Below, piece after piece: positions 49,314 to 53,613 of a stretch of DNA of 53,613 nucleotides. The stretch lies in contig DJQA01000004.1 in the NCBI GenBank assembly GCA_002437495.1, positions 1 through 53,613 on the forward strand, given 5' to 3'. The notes below the pieces were generated by a model. It saw nothing but the letters and a program-made list of their open reading frames with translations, had not been told where the DNA came from and did not search any database. The position numbers and the translations under genes were made by a program. The stretch comes from Prevotellaceae bacterium UBA6398 (lineage in GTDB: Bacteria > Bacteroidota > Bacteroidia > Bacteroidales > Bacteroidaceae). Each line of letters begins with the position of its first letter. Position 1 is the first letter of the stretch.

Positions 49314-49330
49314 TGTGACAAATTGTCACA
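49314..49330. promoter_or_regulatory. Perfect palindrome TGTGACA-AAT-TGTCACA upstream of groESL
   Basis: Seven-bp arms with a 3-bp centre, about 77 bp upstream of the -24 part of the sigma-54-like promoter. It is placed as an upstream activator site would be for a sigma-54 enhancer-binding protein. It also resembles a CRP/FNR-type site but with one extra central base. Confidence 0.65.
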
Positions 49331-49406
49331 ACGTTTCGCCACATGGCGTATCTGTCATGTCTTGAAACAAAAAAATATAGCGGTTTTGCAAATTGCGCTT
49401 GGAGTT

Positions 49407-49422
49407 TGGCACGCTTTTGGCA
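49407..49422 (+). promoter_or_regulatory. Sigma-54-like promoter of groESL
   Basis: TGGCACGCTTTTGGCA matches the sigma-54 consensus TGGCACGnnnnTTGCW at all specified positions except one, including the key GG (-24) and GC (-12) at the right spacing. Transcription would start near 49433, about 70 nt before groES. No TAnnTTTG element is seen between the palindrome and groES. Confidence 0.68.
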
Positions 49423-49503
49423 TAGAAAGGGTGGATTGACGCAAAAAAGCCGAAGTCCGCAGAATTATTGTTGAAACAACAAATGAATAAACAAAATAAA
49501 GTC

Positions 49504-49776
49504 ATGAACATTAAACCGTTAGCAGACAGAGTTCTGATTAATCCCGCAAAAGCGGAGGAAAAGACAGTGGCAGGTATCATCATTCCCGACACAGCAAAGG
49601 AAAAACCTTTGAAAGGTGAAGTTGTGGCAGTAGGCGAAGGCACCAAAGACGAAAAAATGGTGTTGAAAGCCGGCGACACAGTGCTCTTCGGCAAATATGC
49701 CGGCACCGAAATCGAGGTTGGCGATGAAAAATACCTCATTATGCGCCAGAGCGATGTTCTCGCTGTGTTGGCGTAA
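49504..49776 (+). CDS. groES: Co-chaperonin GroES
   Basis: 90 residues, the lid of the GroEL folding chamber. The sequence 'NIKPLADRVLINPAKAEEKTVAGIIIPDTAKEKPLKGEVVAVGEG' contains the mobile loop (about 16-32), and 'VLFGKYAGTEIEVGDEKYLIMRQSDVLAVL' completes the fold. The start is ATG 49504; the frame runs on to 49468 but those residues are not conserved. It is followed by groEL after 31 bp. A sigma-54-like promoter and an upstream palindrome precede the pair. Confidence 0.97.
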   Translation: MNIKPLADRVLINPAKAEEKTVAGIIIPDTAKEKPLKGEVVAVGEGTKDEKMVLKAGDTVLFGKYAGTEIEVGDEKYLIMRQSDVLAVLA

Positions 49777-49807
49777 ATATGTTTAACCATTAAAAGACTA
49801 AAGAATT

Positions 49808-51439
49808 ATGGCAGCTAAAGACGTAAGATATAATGTAGAGGCTCGCGAACTCCTCAAAGAAGGTGCCGATGCGCTTGCAAACGCAGTTAAAACAACTCTC
49901 GGTCCGAAAGGACGCAATGTGGTAATCGACAAAAAGTTTGGCGCACCGCGTATAACCAAGGACGGTGTAACCGTTGCAAAGGAGATAGAACTTGAAGACT
50001 CTTTCAAGAATGCAGGTGCACAGCTCGTAAAGAGCGTTGCAAGCAAAACGGGCGATGATGCCGGCGACGGAACAACAACAGCAACCGTGCTTACTCAGGC
50101 AATCCTCACAGAGGGTATGAAGAATGTTGCGGCAGGTGCAAACCCGCTCGACATAAAGCGCGGTATTGACAAGGCCGTTGCAAAGGTTGTTGAGGAAATA
50201 AAGAGCCAGGCTGAGGAAATTGAAGACAGCTACGAGAAAATCGAGCAGGTTGCTACAATATCGGGAAACAACGACCCCGAAATAGGCAAGCTCATTGCCG
50301 ATGGTATGCGTGCCGTTAGCGTAAACGGCGTAATAACAATCGAAGACGCAAAAGGCCGCGACACAGTGTTAAAGACCGTAGAAGGTATGCAGTTCGACCG
50401 TGGTTATCTTTCACCTTACTTCATCACCGAACCCGAAAAGATGGAGTGCGTAATGGAGAAGCCTTACATTCTTATCTATGACAAGAAGATTTCAAACTTG
50501 AAGGATTTCCTGCCTATCTTGAACAGCGCGGTACAGAGTGGTCGTCCTTTGCTCGTTATTGCAGAAGACGTGGATTCCGAAGCACTCACCACTTTGGTTG
50601 TAAACCGTCTGCGTGCGCAGCTTAAGATTTGCGCCATCAAGGCTCCCGGCTTTGGCGACCGCCGCAAGGCAATGCTCGAAGACATCGCAATTCTTACCGG
50701 CGGTGTTGTGATAAGCGAAGACAAAGGTTTGAAGCTCGAACAGGCTACAATCGAAATGCTTGGTTCTGCCGAGAAGGTTACCATAACCAAAGACAACACT
50801 ACTATTGTTAACGGCGGTGGCGACAAGCAGAACATTCAGGAGCGCATTGGACAAATCAAGAACGAAATAGAGAACACAACCTCTTCATACGACAAGGAGA
50901 AACTCCAGGAACGTCTTGCTAAATTGTCGGGCGGCGTTTGTGTGCTCGAAGTCGGTGCTGCTTCCGAAACAGAGCAGAAAGAGAAGAAAGACCGCTGCGA
51001 TGACGCTCTTTGCGCAACACGTGCAGCCATTGAAGAAGGCATCGTAACCGGTGGCGGTGTGGCTTACATCCGTGCACAGAAAGCTCTTGACGGCATGAAA
51101 GGCGACAATGCCGACGAGACAACCGGTATAGCTATTGTGCGCCGTGCAATCGAGGAGCCTTTGCGCCAGATATGCTCTAACGCAGGTATTGAGGGCGCTG
51201 TTGTGGTTAACAAGGTTCGCGAGGGCGAAGGCAACTTCGGCTTCAACGCCAAAACCGAACAATATGGCGACTTGCGCAAACAGGGTGTTGTTGATCCCGC
51301 AAAGGTTACACGTGTGGCTCTTGAGAACGCAGCTTCCGTTGCAGGCATGTTCCTTACAACCGAGTGCGTGATTTGCGACAAGAAAGAGGAAACTCCCGCG
51401 CCTATGCCTAACCCTGGAATGGGTGCAGGAATGATGTAA
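49808..51439 (+). CDS. groL: Chaperonin GroEL
   Basis: 543 residues, normal length. It forms the double-ring folding machine. ATP-site motifs 'TTLGPKGRNVVIDKKFGAPRITKDGVTVAKEIEL' and 'GDDAGDGTTTATVLTQ' are at about 29-95, and 'ALCATRAAIEEGIVTGGGVAYIRA' lies near residue 400. The usual Gly-Met-rich tail is 'PNPGMGAGMM'. Codon use is strongly biased, as in fbaA. It is second in the groES-groEL operon, followed by a terminator. Confidence 0.98.
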   Translation: MAAKDVRYNVEARELLKEGADALANAVKTTLGPKGRNVVIDKKFGAPRITKDGVTVAKEIELEDSFKNAGAQLVKSVASKTGDDAGDGTTTATVLTQAILTEGMKNVAAGANPLDIKRGIDKAVAKVVEEIKSQAEEIEDSYEKIEQVATISGNNDPEIGKLIADGMRAVSVNGVITIEDAKGRDTVLKTVEGMQFDRGYLSPYFITEPEKMECVMEKPYILIYDKKISNLKDFLPILNSAVQSGRPLLVIAEDVDSEALTTLVVNRLRAQLKICAIKAPGFGDRRKAMLEDIAILTGGVVISEDKGLKLEQATIEMLGSAEKVTITKDNTTIVNGGGDKQNIQERIGQIKNEIENTTSSYDKEKLQERLAKLSGGVCVLEVGAASETEQKEKKDRCDDALCATRAAIEEGIVTGGGVAYIRAQKALDGMKGDNADETTGIAIVRRAIEEPLRQICSNAGIEGAVVVNKVREGEGNFGFNAKTEQYGDLRKQGVVDPAKVTRVALENAASVAGMFLTTECVICDKKEETPAPMPNPGMGAGMM

Positions 51440-51467
51440 TACGTAAAAAGTAATTAGTGTTTAATAT

Positions 51468-51508
51468 GGGGACGGTGTCCGTTGGATGCCGTCCCTGTTT
51501 TTGTTTAT
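51468..51508 (+). terminator. Terminator of groESL
   Basis: Arms GGGACGG (51469-51475) and CCGTCCC (51489-51495), followed by TGTTTTTGTTT. Confidence 0.82.
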
Positions 51509-51524
51509 TTGGCTGTGTGGTATA

Positions 51525-51611
51525 TGGCGAATGCAATAAACGCCGCAAACACACAAACAACAATCAATCAAAAACAGCAACGCCGTAAGGGCATATGCCA
51601 TACGCCCCTAC
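51525..51611. repeat. Solo end of the inverted-repeat element with linker
   Basis: GGCATATGCCATACGCCCCTAC at 51590-51611 is a single terminal repeat. The preceding CACAAACAACAATCAATCA (51552-51570) is the reverse complement of the linker found between units of the 6714-7305 tandem array, so both loci share this extra module. Confidence 0.8.
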
Positions 51612-51670
51612 AATTTCCGCATTTCCAATTCCTTTGGCGTGCAATGCGTATCAGCATAACTGCTGCCGCC

Positions 51671-51780
51671 GTAGGGGCGTATGGCATACGCCCTGAATTG
51701 CGCAGATTTACGATGTTGCGGCGGCGGGCTGCGGCGCGGCTCATGCGGTTGAGTGAAGGGCGTATGCCATGCGCTCCTAC
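51671..51780. repeat. 110-bp inverted-repeat element
   Basis: The left end GTAGGGGCGTATGGCATACG... at 51671-51693 is identical to the intact copy. The right end ...CATGCGCTCCTAC at 51758-51780 has two changes. Total 110 bp. Confidence 0.9.
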
Positions 51781-51796
51781 AAATGGCGCAAAACCA

Positions 51797-51910
51797 ATAC
51801 TGCCAAAACTGCATAGGACGTGGGAAAAACTACATGGGACATAGGAAAAATTATATCAGACATAATTCAAATTACATCAGACCTTTTTTTGCCGCTTGCA
51901 ATGCGCGGAA
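51797..51910 (-). repeat. 21-bp-period array, copy L (4 units)
   Basis: Cores start at 51810, 51831, 51852 and 51873. The leader side (CCTTTTTTTGCCGCTTGCA) is at about 51882-51900, so it reads on the minus strand, in the same sense as the xylanase gene. It lies 29 bp from the 110-bp element. Confidence 0.95.
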
Positions 51911-51947
51911 AAACAAACCGTTACAGAGATTGTCCCCTGTAACGGTT
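51905..51947 (-). terminator. Terminator of the xylanase gene
   Basis: Perfect 11-bp arms AACCGTTACAG (51916-51926) and CTGTAACGGTT (51937-51947). On the minus strand they are followed by TGTTTTTCC. The array leader begins directly beyond it. Confidence 0.88.
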
Positions 51948-52007
51948 ATTCTTTTGAAATACAGTTTGCTATGTGATTTCGGTAAACGTAAGCCCCGAAA
52001 CTGCACT

Positions 52008-53609
52008 TTATTTAGCGTGGTATTGCACGGTTTTCACATTTCCGGCGTTGTCGGTGTATGTCAGCTCGTAGTTGCCACGGAAACCGCGAAAGCGCAGTTT
52101 GCCGTCCTTGCCTGTCTTTGCCTCGGTTTCGGTGCGCCATTCGTGGTTGATGAGCCTGTCGAGCGCGAAGAACACCGCCTTGGGTTTCATGTCGCGGGTG
52201 AAAAGTCCCGAAGTGGAGGGTTCGCCTTTCGCCCCGCAGTTGTCAACGACGTTCCACCATGTTATCCCCGCCACGGGTGCGGAGCTGAACCAAAGGCGGT
52301 AGAGGTTGCGGGCGATTATTGCCTGTATCTTCCTGCCTTTATCGTCATCCGACGGTGCGGTGATTGTTATTTCACTGATGTGGATGGGAAGCCCCGCCTG
52401 TGAAAGCACGGCGATTTTTCCCCATTCTATTTCGGGCGACTCTATTGCTGCCCCGGCGGCGATGTCGGCGCATTGCTTGGGGTTGAAAAGGTGCATCTGC
52501 ATTCCCAAAAGGTCAATGCGGCATCCGCGCTTCAGAAGGTCGGTGGTTTGGTCGGCATAGCTTTTTTCGGCGAGCCAGTCGTTAATGTTCAACTTCACGC
52601 TCTTGGGGAATGCCGAGTTGGCGGTTTTGAACGATTTGCAGGTGAAGTCGCCGGGCATTATGCCGTATACCGACTTGCACAGCTTCTTGCTGCGCTGCAG
52701 TGCGCCGCTTTTGTAGTCCTGCGCACTCTCGTTCACAACATCCCAGCTATCAATCTTGTCGCCGTAGTATTCCGCGATGTCGCGTATGTGGCGGTCAAAA
52801 TATTTCTGGTAGTTCTCCGCCAGCTGAGGGAAGGCCTTTTCCAGTTGTTCCACGCTCATGTCGTGGTATTCCTTCTTAAAGTGGGTGTTGTCCTCGCGGT
52901 TGTTCTTGAAGTAGGGGGATTTGCTCACGAGCCTTGCGTATGTTTTCTGTTCTTCGGGCGAGAGCATTTCCTCTATGGTCCACAGCGGCATCTGCCATTT
53001 GCGGCTTCCCCACACAAGCGGGTGGCCCTGCACGCGCAGTTTGCGCTCTCGCAAAAAATTCACAACGGGGTCGCTGGCAGGGCGGCGCCAGTGGCTGTAT
53101 TGGTAGGGGTCTTCCTGCTTGTTCCACCATTCCTCGGTGTCCCAAACCTCCTCGCGGAAACGTTGGCGGCCCTTTTCGCTTTCCCAGTTTTTCCAGTAAA
53201 AGGCAACGGTTGCGGAATTGAAAAGGTTGCCGAAGAGTGATTTGTATTTCTCGTTTGACTCGTGGTTGCCGAGCTGGTTGTAATTGAATATGTGAGAGCC
53301 GTACCAGAAATCGCTTGTCGTTTGGCGTATCTTCACGGCCGTGCCGGGCTTTGCATCGGGAATTTCAACAACAGCGTCAGTTTTGCGGTTTTTCTCGATG
53401 TCGGCGTCAATCTTCTTTTGCACCTTTTTGTTCCAACGCTTCCAGTAGGCCTCACTCATGATGCCGTCCTTGTCTTCCTTTTGTGTGGTCGGGATTTCCT
53501 GCCTTGCGCCGAGCATTGCCTCGTAGGTGGATTTGCGGAGGTCAACTTGCGCAGCAACCGACAGGCATACGCCGCAAAGCAGCACCGCAGTCATTGTTCT
53601 TTTGTTCAT
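52008..53609 (-). CDS. Endo-1,4-beta-xylanase, glycoside hydrolase family 10
   Basis: 533 residues. Signal peptide 'MNKRTMTAVLLCGVCLSVAAQ', so exported; it hydrolyses internal xylan bonds. An N-terminal region to about residue 95 resembles the 'KIRQTTSDFWYGSHIFNYNQLG' entry of GH10 proteins seen in Bacteroidetes. The catalytic barrel covers about 100-490, with acid/base E294 in 'DSWDVVNES' and nucleophile E413 in 'LPIHISEITI'. 'VQGHPLVWG' and 'GITWWNVVDN' are further GH10 blocks. The C-terminal ~40 residues look like a small beta domain. The ATG is 4 bp from the window edge, so its promoter is outside. Confidence 0.93.
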   Translation of the reverse strand: MNKRTMTAVLLCGVCLSVAAQVDLRKSTYEAMLGARQEIPTTQKEDKDGIMSEAYWKRWNKKVQKKIDADIEKNRKTDAVVEIPDAKPGTAVKIRQTTSDFWYGSHIFNYNQLGNHESNEKYKSLFGNLFNSATVAFYWKNWESEKGRQRFREEVWDTEEWWNKQEDPYQYSHWRRPASDPVVNFLRERKLRVQGHPLVWGSRKWQMPLWTIEEMLSPEEQKTYARLVSKSPYFKNNREDNTHFKKEYHDMSVEQLEKAFPQLAENYQKYFDRHIRDIAEYYGDKIDSWDVVNESAQDYKSGALQRSKKLCKSVYGIMPGDFTCKSFKTANSAFPKSVKLNINDWLAEKSYADQTTDLLKRGCRIDLLGMQMHLFNPKQCADIAAGAAIESPEIEWGKIAVLSQAGLPIHISEITITAPSDDDKGRKIQAIIARNLYRLWFSSAPVAGITWWNVVDNCGAKGEPSTSGLFTRDMKPKAVFFALDRLINHEWRTETEAKTGKDGKLRFRGFRGNYELTYTDNAGNVKTVQYHAK

Positions 53610-53613
53610 TGTT

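Noticed and set aside
49314..49330. CIRCE element for HrcA control of groESL
   Set aside because: CIRCE is TTAGCACTC-N9-GAGTGCTAA. The palindrome here has different arms and a 3-bp centre, and lies about 170 bp before the gene.
49001..49342. 113-codon frame on the minus strand upstream of groES
   Set aside because: It crosses the conserved-looking control palindrome at 49314-49330, has no recognisable family, and has no TAnnTTTG element of its own that I can see. It cannot be excluded completely.

Overview
The window looks like chromosome of a Bacteroidales bacterium, most likely Prevotellaceae-like, although the genus cannot be fixed from sequence alone. Evidence for this: a fused LpxC-FabZ gene; the order argR-GNAT-argG-argC-argD; the envelope operon DUF6242-DUF6089-uppS-bamA-ompH-ompH; a secreted protein with a T9SS-like C-terminal tail; and, in front of most transcription units, the Bacteroidetes -7 element TAnnTTTG in place of an E. 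coli-type -10. No plasmid, phage, integrase or complete IS was seen, and no tRNA was found.

Layout from left to right: a giant secreted protein with a discoidin-like domain (minus); a membrane acyltransferase (plus); the arginine operon (minus) with an ArgR-type operator at its head; the outer-membrane assembly operon (plus) ending in two Skp/OmpH chaperones; a minus operon of unknown lipoprotein, orphan Vsr nuclease and membrane protein; an alpha-L-rhamnosidase GH78 (plus); recJ-recQ (minus); RNase P RNA (minus); a small MerR regulator divergent from alaS; a PurF-like protein lacking the expected N-terminal Cys (minus); the lipid A operon lpxD-lpxC/fabZ-lpxA-unknown-miaA (plus); a MATE exporter, a DUF3256 protein and fructose-bisphosphate aldolase (plus); an MFS transporter and PBP1A (minus); groES-groEL (plus) behind a sigma-54-like promoter; and a GH10 xylanase (minus).

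The most unusual feature is in the intergenic DNA. Twelve copies of one modular repeat are spread through the window, all outside genes. Each has a leader (roughly TTTTTCA...TTTGCAAACGGCGAAAAAA) followed by four or five 13-bp cores of the type TATGTCTGATGTA or TATGTCCTATGTA, repeating at exactly 21 bp with T- or A-runs between cores: 50 cores in all and no slip in phase. Single cores can be reverse-complemented without changing the phase, sometimes making perfect 15-bp hairpins. In five copies the array is followed by a second repeat: a 109-110 bp element with terminal inverted repeats beginning GTAGGGGCGTATGGCATACG, or a solo end of it. One of these has expanded into a 147-bp tandem array. 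I know of no description of this composite element; I consider it the best candidate here for something undescribed.

Functionally the window is mostly housekeeping (arginine synthesis, BAM assembly, lipid A, cell wall, recombination, translation, chaperonins) plus two plant-polysaccharide hydrolases. Start codons were often moved downstream of the longest open frame where a TAnnTTTG element sits inside or just upstream of the longer frame.
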